From positions 1-64,000 of the forward strand of contig CAUJSJ030000130.1 of the NCBI GenBank assembly GCA_963422775.4: a stretch of DNA of 64,000 bases, read 5' to 3'. The position numbers and the translations under genes were made by a program. Below the pieces are notes generated by a model. That model was not told the origin of the DNA, searched no databases, and saw nothing but the letters and a program-made list of their open reading frames with translations. This stretch comes from Pelomonas sp963422775. Its GTDB lineage: Bacteria > Pseudomonadota > Gammaproteobacteria > Burkholderiales > Burkholderiaceae_C. Below are positions 18,210 to 26,897 of this stretch, piece by piece; within the stretch, counting starts at the first letter, position 1, and every line of letters begins with the position of its first letter.

Positions 18210-18674
18210 TCAGGTTTGCCGGTCGACGCGCAAGGCGAGCACGACCGAGCTGTTGGTGCGCAGCACGCCGTCGATCTCGCCGATCTCGTCGAGCAGCGCG
18301 TCCAGGCGAGCCGTAGTGTCGGCGCGCAGCAGCGCCATGTAGTCGAACTCACCGCTGACGGAGGCGAGCTGGCGCAGCTCGGGCAGTTCTGCCAGGCGCT
18401 TGACGACCTCGCGGCCGGCCTTGGGGCTGACGGTGATGCCGACAAAGGCCTGCACGCTGCGGCCCGCCTCGTCGCCGCCCAGGCGCGCCGTGTAGCCCAC
18501 GATGCGGCCGCTGGCCTCCAGCCGCGCCAGCCGCGCGACGACGGTGGTGCGCGCCACGCCCAGCTTGCGCGCCAGCGTGGCGGTGCTCTCCCGGGCGTTG
18601 GCCTGCAGCAGCAGGATCAGGCGTCGGTCGAGGTCGTCCAGCGAGATGGTTGGGTTTACCCGTGATTCATCCAT
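18210..18674 (-). CDS. Lrp/AsnC family transcriptional regulator
   Basis: The 154-residue protein has the N-terminal AsnC-type helix-turn-helix (LDDLDRRLILLLQANAR, then LARKLGVARTTVVARLARLE) and a C-terminal RAM/ligand domain (FVGITVSP, VSGEFDYMALLRA). It is divergent from the saccharopine dehydrogenase-like gene, with 120 bp between. Two abutting 13-bp palindromes lie immediately upstream of its start, an arrangement expected for autoregulation and control of the neighbour. A lysine or related amino acid as effector is inference from the adjacent genes. Confidence 0.93.
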   Translation of the reverse strand: MDESRVNPTISLDDLDRRLILLLQANARESTATLARKLGVARTTVVARLARLEASGRIVGYTARLGGDEAGRSVQAFVGITVSPKAGREVVKRLAELPELRQLASVSGEFDYMALLRADTTARLDALLDEIGEIDGVLRTNSSVVLALRVDRQT

Positions 18675-18676
18675 AA

Positions 18677-18702
18677 CGACGAATCATCGCGACGAATCGT
18701 CG
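18677..18702. promoter_or_regulatory. Tandem 13-bp palindromes, candidate Lrp operator
   Basis: Positions 18690-18702 read CGACGAATCGTCG, a perfect palindrome about one central base. Positions 18677-18689 read CGACGAATCATCG, the same with one change, directly abutting it. They begin 3 bp upstream of the lrp-like start codon, inside the divergent intergenic region. Partial copies (TTTCGTCG, TTTCGTCA) follow towards the divergent gene. Lrp proteins bind phased repeats as octamers, which fits. Confidence 0.65.
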
Positions 18703-18794
18703 AAACAGCAATTGCTTTCGTCGGAGTGGTGCTTTCTTTCGTCATCACCCCTGCCTAGAGTTCGGCCCAACGCAAACCTCGCCTGGAGACCCTC

Positions 18795-19889
18795 ATGAAG
18801 ATCGCCCTGCTCGGCGCCGGCCACATCGGCCAGACCATCGCCCGCCTGCTGCACGCCACCGGCGACTACCAGGTGACCGTGCTGGACAAGAACCCGGCCT
18901 ACCTGAAGGTGCTGGCTGCCGAGGGCATCGCCACCGCCGAGGTCGACAGCGACAACCGCGCTGCGCTGGCTGCGCAACTGCGTGGCAAGGATGCCGTCGT
19001 CAACGCGCTGCCCTACCACCTGGCCATCACCGCCGCCGAGCTGGCGCTGGAGTGCGGCTGCCACTACTTCGACCTGACCGAAGACGTCGCAGCCACCAAG
19101 GCCATCATGAAGATGGCCGACGGCGCGCGTACCGCCTTCATGCCGCAGTGCGGCCTGGCACCGGGCTTCATCGGCATCGTGGCCCACCACCTGGCCAGCG
19201 GCTTCGACTCGGTGCGCGATGTGCAGATGCGGGTCGGCGCCCTGCCAGCCTTCCCGACCAACGCGCTGAAGTACAACCTGACCTGGTCGGTCGACGGCCT
19301 CATCAACGAGTACTGCCACCCTTGCGAGGCCGTGCACGAGGGCGAGACCATCGCCGCGCTGCCGCTGGAAGGCCTGGAGCACTTCAGCCTGGACGGCACC
19401 GAGTACGAGGCCTTCAACACCTCCGGTGGCCTGGGTACGCTGTGCGAGACCTGGGCGGGCAAGGTGCGCAACCTCGACTACAAGACCGTGCGCTACCCCG
19501 GCCACCGCGACCTGATGCAGTTCCTGCTCGGCGACCTGGGCCTCAAGGGCGACCAGCAACTGCTCAAGGACATCATGCGCAAGAGCATGCCCGCGACCAT
19601 GCAGGACGTGGTGCTGGTGTTCGTGACCGTGTCTGGCCAGAAGAACGGCGTGCTGCTGCAGGAAGTGTTCGCCCGCAAGATCTTCGCGCAGCGCGATGGC
19701 GCGCAGCCCCTGAGCGCCATCCAGATCACGACCGCCGCCGGCATCTGCGCCGCCGTGGACCTGTTCCGTGAAGGCAAGCTGCCGCAGAGCGGCTTCGTGC
19801 GCCAGGAGCAGGTCGCGCTGCCGGACTTCCTTGCCAATCGCTTCGGCTCGGCGTATCAACAAAGCCGTCAAGTCGAGTCCATCTCCTGA
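18795..19889 (+). CDS. Saccharopine dehydrogenase-like oxidoreductase (lysine catabolism)
   Basis: The 364-residue protein has an N-terminal NAD(P) Rossmann motif (LLGAGHIGQTIARLL) and the saccharopine-dehydrogenase-family C-terminal domain (QCGLAPGFIG, YNLTWSVDGLINEY, GGLGTL). Bacterial homologues include lysine 6-dehydrogenase and saccharopine dehydrogenases. The next gene, 8 bp downstream, is an alpha-aminoadipate semialdehyde dehydrogenase-type enzyme, so the product probably feeds that aldehyde. Whether the substrate is lysine or saccharopine cannot be decided from sequence. It is divergent from an Lrp regulator. Confidence 0.88.
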   Translation: MKIALLGAGHIGQTIARLLHATGDYQVTVLDKNPAYLKVLAAEGIATAEVDSDNRAALAAQLRGKDAVVNALPYHLAITAAELALECGCHYFDLTEDVAATKAIMKMADGARTAFMPQCGLAPGFIGIVAHHLASGFDSVRDVQMRVGALPAFPTNALKYNLTWSVDGLINEYCHPCEAVHEGETIAALPLEGLEHFSLDGTEYEAFNTSGGLGTLCETWAGKVRNLDYKTVRYPGHRDLMQFLLGDLGLKGDQQLLKDIMRKSMPATMQDVVLVFVTVSGQKNGVLLQEVFARKIFAQRDGAQPLSAIQITTAAGICAAVDLFREGKLPQSGFVRQEQVALPDFLANRFGSAYQQSRQVESIS

Positions 19890-19897
19890 TCGGGACA

Positions 19898-21418
19898 ATG
19901 CGGACCATGAAGCAACAAACCCTCTCCGTTCTCGACGCCCTGGGCGTCCACCTGCCCGGCGCGGGCGACCTGACCGTGCGTTCGCCCATCGATGGCAGTG
20001 TGCTGACGCAACTGCCCACGGCCAGTGCGGCCGACATGAAGGCGGCCGTGGGCCGTGCGCACGAGGCCTTCAAGGCCTGGCGCGTCGTGCCCGCTCCGAA
20101 GCGCGGCGAGTTGATCCGCCTGTTTGGCGAAGAGCTGCGCGCGCACAAGGCTCAATTGGCGCAGATCGTCTCGATCGAAGCCGGCAAGGTCACGAGCGAA
20201 GGCCTGGGCGAAGTCCAGGAAATGATCGACATCTGCGAGTTCGCCGTCGGCCTGTCGCGCCAACTGCATGGCCTGACCATCGCCAGCGAGCGCCCGGGTC
20301 ACCGCATGATGGAACAGTGGCTGCCGCTGGGTGTCGTCGGCATCATCTCGGCCTTCAACTTCCCCGTGGCCGTGTGGGCCTGGAACTCGGCGCTCGCGCT
20401 GGTGGCCGGTGACGCCTGCGTGTGGAAGCCCAGCGAGAAGACGCCGCTGACCGCGCTGGCGACGCAGGCCTTGTTCGAGCGCGCGCTGAAGGCCTACCGC
20501 GCGGCCGGAAACGCCGCGCCTGACGGCCTGTCCGAGCTGGTGATCGGTCGCGCCGATGTGGGCGAGGCGATGGTCGACGATGCCCGCGTGGCCCTCGTCA
20601 GCGCCACCGGCTCGACCCGCATGGGCCGCGCCGTCGGCCCTCGCGTCGCGGCTCGTTTCGGCCGCTCGCTGCTGGAGCTGGGCGGCAACAACGCCATCAT
20701 CGTGACGCCCGGCGCCGACCTGGACCTGGCCGTGCGCGGCATCCTGTTCGGCGCCTACGGCACGGCCGGCCAGCGCTGCACGACGACGCGCCGCGTCATC
20801 GTGCACGAGAGCATCCATGACGCGCTCGTCGACCGCCTGGACCGCGCCCGTGCGCAACTGCCCATCGGTTCGCCCATCGAGGCCGGCACGCTGATCGGTC
20901 CGCTGATCGACGCCCAGGCCTTCGACGCGATGCAGTTCGCGCTGAGCGCGGCGCGCGAACAGGGCGGCCTGGTGTCGGGTGGCGAGCGCGCGCTGAGCGA
21001 CCGCTTCCCCGAGGCCTACTACGCCGTGCCGGCGCTGGTGCGCATGCCGTCGCAGACCGAGGTGGTCTGCCACGAGACCTTCGCGCCCATCCTGTACACG
21101 CTGAAGTACAAGACGCTGGAAGAAGCCATCGAGTTGCAGAACGGCGTGCCGCAAGGCCTGTCGTCGGCCATCTTCACGACCGACCTGCGGGAGGCTGAAG
21201 CTTTCATGAGCGCGGCCGGCAGTGACTGCGGCATTGCCAACGTCAACATCGGCACGTCCGGTGCGGAGATCGGCGGCGCGTTCGGCGGCGAGAAGGAAAC
21301 CGGCGGCGGCCGCGAGAGCGGCTCCGACGCGTGGAAGGCCTACATGCGCCGCACGACCAACACGGTGAACTATTCGAGTGAGTTGCCTTTGGCTCAGGGC
21401 GTGAAGTTCGACATCTGA
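19898..21418 (+). CDS. amaB: Aldehyde dehydrogenase, ALDH7/AmaB-like (alpha-aminoadipate semialdehyde dehydrogenase)
   Basis: ALDH7-family enzymes oxidise alpha-aminoadipate semialdehyde (in equilibrium with piperideine-6-carboxylate) to aminoadipate. The 506-residue protein has the general base near Glu260 (LELGGNN) and the catalytic Cys near 294 (GQRCTTTRR), plus the FNFPVAVWAWN segment and the C-terminal GGEKETGGGRESGSDAWK typical of this class. ATG 19898 and ATG 19907 are both possible starts. It forms an operon with the saccharopine dehydrogenase-like gene. The gene name rests on class similarity and context. Confidence 0.88.
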   Translation: MRTMKQQTLSVLDALGVHLPGAGDLTVRSPIDGSVLTQLPTASAADMKAAVGRAHEAFKAWRVVPAPKRGELIRLFGEELRAHKAQLAQIVSIEAGKVTSEGLGEVQEMIDICEFAVGLSRQLHGLTIASERPGHRMMEQWLPLGVVGIISAFNFPVAVWAWNSALALVAGDACVWKPSEKTPLTALATQALFERALKAYRAAGNAAPDGLSELVIGRADVGEAMVDDARVALVSATGSTRMGRAVGPRVAARFGRSLLELGGNNAIIVTPGADLDLAVRGILFGAYGTAGQRCTTTRRVIVHESIHDALVDRLDRARAQLPIGSPIEAGTLIGPLIDAQAFDAMQFALSAAREQGGLVSGGERALSDRFPEAYYAVPALVRMPSQTEVVCHETFAPILYTLKYKTLEEAIELQNGVPQGLSSAIFTTDLREAEAFMSAAGSDCGIANVNIGTSGAEIGGAFGGEKETGGGRESGSDAWKAYMRRTTNTVNYSSELPLAQGVKFDI

Positions 21419-21474
21419 TTTCGAACTTCGTCAGAGGAGGCCGAGAACTGGGCTATAGTCCGGCCTCCCTGAAA

Positions 21475-21559
<85 letters not shown>

Positions 21560-21566
21560 AACAAGA

Positions 21567-21597
21567 AAGGCCAGCACGCGAGTGCTGGCCTTTTGCG
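21567..21597 (+). terminator. Rho-independent terminator of tRNA-Leu
   Basis: A hairpin with arms GGCCAGCAC and GTGCTGGCC is followed by TTTT, about 10 nt after the tRNA CCA end. Confidence 0.85.
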
Positions 21598-21604
21598 TTT
21601 TGGG

Positions 21605-21623
21605 GCCCAGGAGAGGACTCGAA
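21605..21623 (-). repeat. Inverted copy of the tRNA-Leu 3' end (19 bp)
   Basis: Positions 21605-21623 are the exact reverse complement of 21537-21555, i.e. the T loop, T stem and 3' acceptor strand of tRNA-Leu. The two copies flank the terminator. tRNA 3' ends are classic integrase attachment sites, but no integrase or second direct copy is visible. Confidence 0.8.
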
Positions 21624-21630
21624 GGGCGTG

Positions 21631-21677
21631 TCGTCGAGGCGTCGGACAAGCCAGTGGCTTGTCCGACGCCTCGACGA
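21631..21677. repeat. Perfect 47-nt palindrome (23-bp arms, 1-nt centre)
   Basis: Arm 21631-21653 is the exact reverse complement of 21655-21677 around a single G at 21654. No T run follows, so it is not a standard terminator. A further imperfect stem at 21737-21767 (13-bp arms, one G-U, loop TAGAT) overlaps the stop codon of the minus-strand GGDEF-EAL gene. The 200 bp between the tRNA and that gene hold little besides these structures. Confidence 0.85.
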
Positions 21678-21761
21678 AGGCTTCGCGCCTACGGCGCGTT
21701 GCCGGCCGCCGGGGTCGCCGGAGGTGACTGAGTCCCCGCTAAGGTGCCCTAGATGGGCGCC

Positions 21762-23804
21762 TTAGCGAGTGGTGGCGCCAAACCACCGCTGCTCAAACGC
21801 CACGGCGGAAACACCCTTCCCAAACCACCACCCCTGCCCCCAATCACACCCCATCTCCCGCAGCGCCACCATCTGCGCCTCGGTCTCCACCCCTTCGGCC
21901 ACCACATCCATCCCCAGCTCATGCGCCATCGTCACGATGGCCCGGCACAGTGCCAGCGCCTTGCCGCCGGCTTCGAGCCCAGCCACGAAGCTGCGGTCGA
22001 TCTTGACCGTGTCGATGTCATGGTGCTGTAGATAGCTCAGCGATGAATAGCCGGTGCCGAAATCGTCCAGCGAGACCGTCAGCCCCGCCTCGCGCAACGC
22101 CCGCAGCCGCTCTGCCACGGCTTCGTCACGCTCCAGCAGCAGGCCCTCGGTGATCTCCACCGCCAGCGCGTCGCCCGGCAGCCCCATGCCGCGCAGATGC
22201 GTGACCCAGTCCGGCGGCATGCGGTGGCTGCGTTCGCTGAGGAACTGCACCGGCGACTTGTTGATGCTGATCTGGAAACCGTCGTGCCCCGCGGCGCGCC
22301 AGGCCTGCGCCTGCGCCGCCGCCTCGCGGAACACCCAGTCACCGATGTCGACGATGAGGCCGCTGGTCTCCGCCAGCGGAATGAACTGCGCGGGGTTGAC
22401 GTCGCCCAGCGTCGGGTGGGTCCAGCGCAGCAGGGCCTCGGCCTTGCGTGGCGGTGCGGCCGTGTCGCGCAGCGACAGGATGGGCTGGTAGACCAGGCTG
22501 AACTGCCCCGCCGGCAGGGCCTCGCGCAATTCGCTGGCCAGCCGGGCGCGGCGTTGTGCGGCCTCCTGCAGGGCCGGCGTGAACAGGCTCATGCGATTGC
22601 GGCCGGCCCCTTTGGCCTCGTACAGCGCCTGGTCGGCATGCTTGAACAGCGCCTCGATTTCGACGCCATCGCGCGGCGCGAGGCTGACGCCGATGCTGGC
22701 GGACACATAGACCCGCTCGCCGCTGACGTCGAAGGCCGCCGACAACACGTCCAGCAACTGCTGCCCGACACGCGCGGCCGCCGAGGCCGCGTCCGCCGCG
22801 GCCAACAGCACGGTGAACTCGTCACCGCCCATGCGTGCCACGACACCTCCGGACGGCATGCAGTCCTGCAACCGGCCGGCCACCTGCACCAGCAGCGTGT
22901 CGCCGACGTCATGGCCCAGCGAGTCGTTCACCTCCTTGAAGTGGTCGAGGTCGACGAACATCACGGCCAGTTCCTCGCCGCGCATCGCGCGCAGCGTCAG
23001 CGCGCGTTCGATGCGCTCGCGCAGCGAGCGGCGGTTGGGCAGGCCGGTCAGCGTGTCCACGCGCGCCTGCTGCCAGACCACCGCTTCCTGGCGCTTGCGG
23101 TCCGTGATGTCGGTGTGCGTGCCCACCATGCGCAGCGGCTGGCCGGCCGCGTCGCGTTCGATGACCATGCCGCGGCTGAGGATCCATTTCCAGGTGCCGT
23201 CCTTGGCCAGCACGCGGTGCTCGTTGCGGTAGATGTCGGTACGGCCGGCGAAATGGTCCTCGCGGTCCCGGTCCATCTGGGCCAGGTCGTCGGGGTGGGT
23301 GCGGGCATCGAACGCCTCGGGCGTCGCGTCCACGTCGCCGGGCTCGAAGCCGTGCAGGCGCAGATAGCGCTCGGAGAAATGCTCGATGCCCTGCTGCACA
23401 TGCCAGTCCCAGACGCCGTCGCCGCTGCACTCCAGCGCCAGCTTCCAGACGTCGTCGGCCTCGCGCAGCCGCATCTCGGCCGCGCGCCGTGCAGCGATGT
23501 CGGTGTGCGTGCCCAGCCACAACGGCGAGTCCGGCAGGCGCTGTGCCTGGGCCAGCAGCCAGTTCGCGCCGAGCCGGTATTCCATCTCGAAGCGGCCCGT
23601 GGCCTGGGCCGCGGCCCAGCGCGTGGCGAAGGCGCTGCGGTCGTCCTCGTGCAGCCACTGGGCCAGCGGCGTCGGCAGTGCGGGGCGGTGCAGCGCTTCG
23701 GCCAGCCGCGCGTTCATCCACAGCAGGCGGCCTTGTGCGTCGGCTTTCCAGACCTGCTGGGGCAGGGCGTCGAGCAGTGAGGCAAAGTGCACAGGCGGCG
23801 GCAT
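21762..23804 (-). CDS. PAS-PAS-GGDEF-EAL protein (c-di-GMP cyclase/phosphodiesterase)
   Basis: The 680-residue cytosolic protein has two PAS-type segments (from LLDALPQQVWKAD, and WKLALECSGDGVWDW with the PAC tail THTDITDRK). A GGDEF domain follows (DTLTGLPNRR, intact MGGDEF near residue 326), then an EAL domain (KAEALLRW near 456, DDFGTGYSSL, EGVETEAQ). The position of the I-site has no RxxD, so product inhibition is not expected. Both catalytic motifs look intact; which activity dominates is unknown. The ATG at 23804 starts the first PAS; the frame stays open to 24404 but that part is antisense to the HU gene. Confidence 0.95.
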   Translation of the reverse strand: MPPPVHFASLLDALPQQVWKADAQGRLLWMNARLAEALHRPALPTPLAQWLHEDDRSAFATRWAAAQATGRFEMEYRLGANWLLAQAQRLPDSPLWLGTHTDIAARRAAEMRLREADDVWKLALECSGDGVWDWHVQQGIEHFSERYLRLHGFEPGDVDATPEAFDARTHPDDLAQMDRDREDHFAGRTDIYRNEHRVLAKDGTWKWILSRGMVIERDAAGQPLRMVGTHTDITDRKRQEAVVWQQARVDTLTGLPNRRSLRERIERALTLRAMRGEELAVMFVDLDHFKEVNDSLGHDVGDTLLVQVAGRLQDCMPSGGVVARMGGDEFTVLLAAADAASAAARVGQQLLDVLSAAFDVSGERVYVSASIGVSLAPRDGVEIEALFKHADQALYEAKGAGRNRMSLFTPALQEAAQRRARLASELREALPAGQFSLVYQPILSLRDTAAPPRKAEALLRWTHPTLGDVNPAQFIPLAETSGLIVDIGDWVFREAAAQAQAWRAAGHDGFQISINKSPVQFLSERSHRMPPDWVTHLRGMGLPGDALAVEITEGLLLERDEAVAERLRALREAGLTVSLDDFGTGYSSLSYLQHHDIDTVKIDRSFVAGLEAGGKALALCRAIVTMAHELGMDVVAEGVETEAQMVALREMGCDWGQGWWFGKGVSAVAFEQRWFGATTR

Positions 23805-23864
23805 CGTCAATGGCTTGGGGACTGCGCCGACTGTATGCCCGCCGCCATGCGCCACAATCTCGCC

Positions 23865-23891
23865 CGCCCGAGCCGTTCGGGCGCGTTTTTT
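23865..23891 (+). terminator. Terminator-like hairpin in the HU leader
   Basis: Arms CGCCCGA/TCGGGCG (23865-23871 and 23877-23883) with a 5-nt loop are followed by six T (23886-23891). It sits just upstream of the HU start codon at 23907 and after no plus-strand gene, so it could be an attenuator or a leader-RNA end. Confidence 0.45.
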
Positions 23892-23906
23892 GGACGAGAC
23901 CCCCGC

Positions 23907-24260
23907 ATGAACAAGACCGATCTGATCGAACACCTGGCCGCCAAGCATGAGCTGAGCAAGGCCGAAGCCGGCCGCATCCTCGAAACCCTGCTGGACGCCG
24001 TCGTCACCACCGTGAAAAAGGGTGGCGCCGTGTCGATCCCGGGCTTCGGCTCCTTCAAGCAGCACGCCCGTGCCGCCCGCAACGGCGTGAACCCCAGCAC
24101 CGGCGCCAAGATCAAGATCGCCGCCGCCAAGCTGCCCAAGTTCACCGCCGGCGCCGGCTTCAAGGCCGCTGTCGATCCCAAGGCCGCTGCCAAGAAGGCC
24201 GCTGCCAAGCCGGCCGCCAAGCCCGCAGCGAAGCCGGCCGCCAAGGCCAAGAAGAAGTAA
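23907..24260 (+). CDS. HU-family histone-like DNA-binding protein with H1-like C-terminal tail
   Basis: Residues 1-90 form an HU/IHF fold (MNKTDLIEHLAAKHELSK, GGAVSIPGFGSF, RNGVNPSTG). Residues about 90-117 are a repetitive Lys/Ala/Pro tail (AAAKKAAAKPAAKPAAK) like histone H1. Such tailed HU proteins are common in Burkholderiales and compact DNA. The repeated codons make this part prone to slippage. It diverges from the GGDEF-EAL gene and lies 13 bp before a LacI regulator gene. Confidence 0.93.
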   Translation: MNKTDLIEHLAAKHELSKAEAGRILETLLDAVVTTVKKGGAVSIPGFGSFKQHARAARNGVNPSTGAKIKIAAAKLPKFTAGAGFKAAVDPKAAAKKAAAKPAAKPAAKPAAKAKKK

Positions 24261-24273
24261 TTCTTCGCCCATC

Positions 24274-25311
24274 GTGAGCTCACGCAGCGGCAGTCCCACC
24301 ATCGTCGACGTCGCCCGCGAAGCGGGCGTGTCGATCAAGACCGTGTCGCGCGTGCTCAACCATGAGCCCGGTGTGCATGAAAGCACCCGGGAGCAGGTGC
24401 TCAAGGTGGTGGAGGCGCTGCGCTACCGGCCCAAGCAGTCGGCGCGCAGCCTCGCCGGCGGACGGTCGTTCCTGATCGGCCTGCTCTATTACGACCCCAG
24501 CGCGATCTTCGTCGGCAGCGTGCAGCAGGGCGCCACGCTGCGCTGCCGCGAGCTGGGCTATCACCTCGTCGTCGAGTCCCTGCACAACGACGCGCCCGAC
24601 CTGCGCCAGCAGATCGACCGCATGGTCATGGCGTTGCGGCCTGACGGCATGATCCTGACGCCGCCGCTGTGCGACAACCCCGAGGTGCTCGCCGCCCTGC
24701 GCGAGAGCGGCACGCCCTGCGTGCTGATCTCGCCGGAGCGCGATCTGCGCGGCGTGCCGTCGGTGCGCATGGACGACGTCCACGCGGCCGAAGAGATCAC
24801 CAATCTGCTGCTCAGCCTGGGCCACCAGCGCATCGCCTTCATCAAGGGGCCGCCCGACCAATCCGCCAGCGGGCTGCGCTATCAGGGCTTCGTCAACGCG
24901 CTGCGCGCGCACGGCCTGGAGCCCGACCCCGAGCTGGTCCAGCCCGGCACCTTCACGTTCGAGAGCGGTCGCGACGCCGCCCACCAGTTGCTCAGTCGCC
25001 GCCAGCGCCCGACCGCCGTTTTCGCGAGCAACGACGACATGGCCCTGGGCGTGCTCGCCGCGGCCCAGCGCCTGGGCCTGCCCGTGCCCAACGAGCTGTC
25101 GGTCGCCGGCTTCGACGATTCGCCGACGGCCGCTCTGGTCTGGCCTCCGCTGACCACCGTGCGCCAGCCGGTCGCCGAGATGGCGCGCGCGGCCGTCGAG
25201 ATGCTGGTGTCGGTGCAGCGACCCGACATGACCGCGCCGGCTGACGAGGCGGAGCTGCACAAGGTGCTGCCGCATGAACTCGTCGTTCGCGATTCCACGC
25301 GCGCCCGCTGA
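24274..25311 (+). CDS. LacI-family transcriptional regulator
   Basis: The 345-residue protein has the LacI headpiece (IVDVAREAGVSIKTVSRVLN), the hinge helix region (RPKQSARSLAGGRS) and a periplasmic-binding-protein-like effector domain (FASNDDMALG, VAGFDDSPTA). The start is GTG 24274. The next gene is a GH1 beta-glucosidase, with a strong LacI-type palindrome between them, so it probably represses that gene until a beta-glucoside or its product binds. Confidence 0.93.
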   Translation: MSSRSGSPTIVDVAREAGVSIKTVSRVLNHEPGVHESTREQVLKVVEALRYRPKQSARSLAGGRSFLIGLLYYDPSAIFVGSVQQGATLRCRELGYHLVVESLHNDAPDLRQQIDRMVMALRPDGMILTPPLCDNPEVLAALRESGTPCVLISPERDLRGVPSVRMDDVHAAEEITNLLLSLGHQRIAFIKGPPDQSASGLRYQGFVNALRAHGLEPDPELVQPGTFTFESGRDAAHQLLSRRQRPTAVFASNDDMALGVLAAAQRLGLPVPNELSVAGFDDSPTAALVWPPLTTVRQPVAEMARAAVEMLVSVQRPDMTAPADEAELHKVLPHELVVRDSTRAR

Positions 25312-25362
25312 GCCATCCCGCCCGCTTCTCGCGGCCGTGCCGCAGATATCGCTAACATTTGA

Positions 25363-25380
25363 ATTGACAGCGTTGTCAAT
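25363..25380. promoter_or_regulatory. LacI-type operator overlapping a -35 box
   Basis: ATTGACA GCGT TGTCAAT has 7-bp inverted arms around the CG centre usual for LacI-family operators. TTGACA within it is a consensus -35 hexamer; CAAGAT 17 nt further (25387-25392) is a weak -10. Binding here would block transcription of the GH1 gene. Confidence 0.75.
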
Positions 25381-25529
25381 CGGCGGCAAGATGGTTTGAT
25401 TGGGTCGGCAGAAGCAGTGCACCGGCGCCAAGAAGGTCCGAGCCCTGCAAGGGCTCGCTGCGAGCTGGGCTCCCGTACCGGCCGCGTTTTTGCCACCTGC
25501 CACGCCGCCGCCCGGCCCGTTCCCTCGCC

Positions 25530-26897
25530 ATGAATCTCCCCGATACCGCTCGCATCGACCCCGCCGCCCTCGCTCAATCCTTCCCGCCGGACTTCCTCTG
25601 GGGTGTGGCCACCAGCGCCGCCCAGATCGAGGGCGCCGCCTTCGAGGACGGCAAGGGCGCCTCCATCTGGGATGCGTTCTGCCGCCAGCCCGGCCGCATC
25701 AAGGACGATTCCAACATCGACGTCGCCTGCGACCACTACCACCGCTTCCGCGACGACGTCGCGCTGATGAAGGGCCTGGGCCTGGACTGCTACCGCTTCA
25801 GCTTTTCCTGGCCGCGCGTGCAGCCGTTGGGGCAGGGCGCCTGGAACGAAGCGGGCTTTGCCTTCTACGACCGCCTCATCGACGCCCTGCTCGAAGCCGG
25901 CCTCCAGCCCCACGGCACGCTCTACCACTGGGACCTGCCGCAAGCGCTGGACGAGAGCATCGGCGGCTGGCTGTCGCGCGACATCGTCGGCCGCTTCGCT
26001 GACTACGGCGCCGAGATCGCGCGCCGCTTCGGTGATCGCCTGGCCAGCATCGCCACGCACAACGAACCCTGGTGCACGGCCACGCTGGGCTACGAGACCG
26101 CCCAGTTCGCCCCCGGCCACTCCAGCCGCGCCGAAAGCCTGCAGGTGGCCCACCACCTGATGCTGTCGCACGGCGACGCCATCCAGGCGATGCGCGCCGT
26201 CACCCGCACCCGGCTCGGCATCGTCCTCAACCACACGCCGTCCTTCCCCGCCACGCCCAACGAGGCCGACCGCCGCGCCGCCCGCATCGACGACGGCCTG
26301 AACGTGCGCTGGTACATGGACCCGATCTTCCGCGGCACGTACCCCGCCGATGCCTTCGACCACGTCGGCGCCGACGCGCCGCAGATCGAAGCCGGCGACC
26401 TGGACCGGATCCGCCAGCCGCTGGATTTCCTCGGCATCAACTTCTACACGCGCAGCCTGTTCGACGCCGATGGCAACACGGTCAAGGGCCCCGGCAAGCG
26501 CGGCTTCACCGACATGGGCTGGGAGATCGTGCCCGAGGTCTTCGCCCAGCATCTGGTGCGCCTGGCCCGCGAGTACAACCCGCCGCCGATGTTCATCACC
26601 GAGAACGGCATGGCCAACGCCGACCGCATCGTCGACGGCCCCGAGCCCCATGTGCCCGACGCCGAGCGCGTTGCCTACCTGGCCAGTCACCTGCAGGCCC
26701 TGGCCACGGCCATGAGCCTGGGCGCCGATGTGCGCGGCTATTTCTACTGGAGCCTGCTCGACAACTTCGAGTGGAACTCCGGCTACGACAAGCGCTTCGG
26801 CCTCGTCCACGTCGACTATGCGACTCAGGCGCGCCTGCTCAAGGACAGCGCTCACTGGTACCGCGACCTGATCGCCCGTCACCACGCACGACGTTGA
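25530..26897 (+). CDS. Beta-glucosidase, glycoside hydrolase family 1
   Basis: The 455-residue protein is full length for GH1. It has the N-terminal FLWGVATSAAQIEGA, the acid/base Glu near 179 in THNEPW and the nucleophile Glu near 358 in ITENGMAN, then FYWSLLDNFEW. GH1 enzymes cleave beta-linked glucosides, galactosides or fucosides by a retaining mechanism. There is no signal peptide, so it acts in the cytoplasm. No sugar transporter is adjacent, which leaves substrate uptake unexplained. A LacI gene and operator lie upstream. Confidence 0.95.
   Translation: MNLPDTARIDPAALAQSFPPDFLWGVATSAAQIEGAAFEDGKGASIWDAFCRQPGRIKDDSNIDVACDHYHRFRDDVALMKGLGLDCYRFSFSWPRVQPLGQGAWNEAGFAFYDRLIDALLEAGLQPHGTLYHWDLPQALDESIGGWLSRDIVGRFADYGAEIARRFGDRLASIATHNEPWCTATLGYETAQFAPGHSSRAESLQVAHHLMLSHGDAIQAMRAVTRTRLGIVLNHTPSFPATPNEADRRAARIDDGLNVRWYMDPIFRGTYPADAFDHVGADAPQIEAGDLDRIRQPLDFLGINFYTRSLFDADGNTVKGPGKRGFTDMGWEIVPEVFAQHLVRLAREYNPPPMFITENGMANADRIVDGPEPHVPDAERVAYLASHLQALATAMSLGADVRGYFYWSLLDNFEWNSGYDKRFGLVHVDYATQARLLKDSAHWYRDLIARHHARR

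Noticed and set aside
23805..24404. 200-residue N-terminal extension of the GGDEF-EAL protein
   Set aside because: It is antisense to the HU gene and Gly/Leu-rich; the PAS domain starts after ATG 23804.
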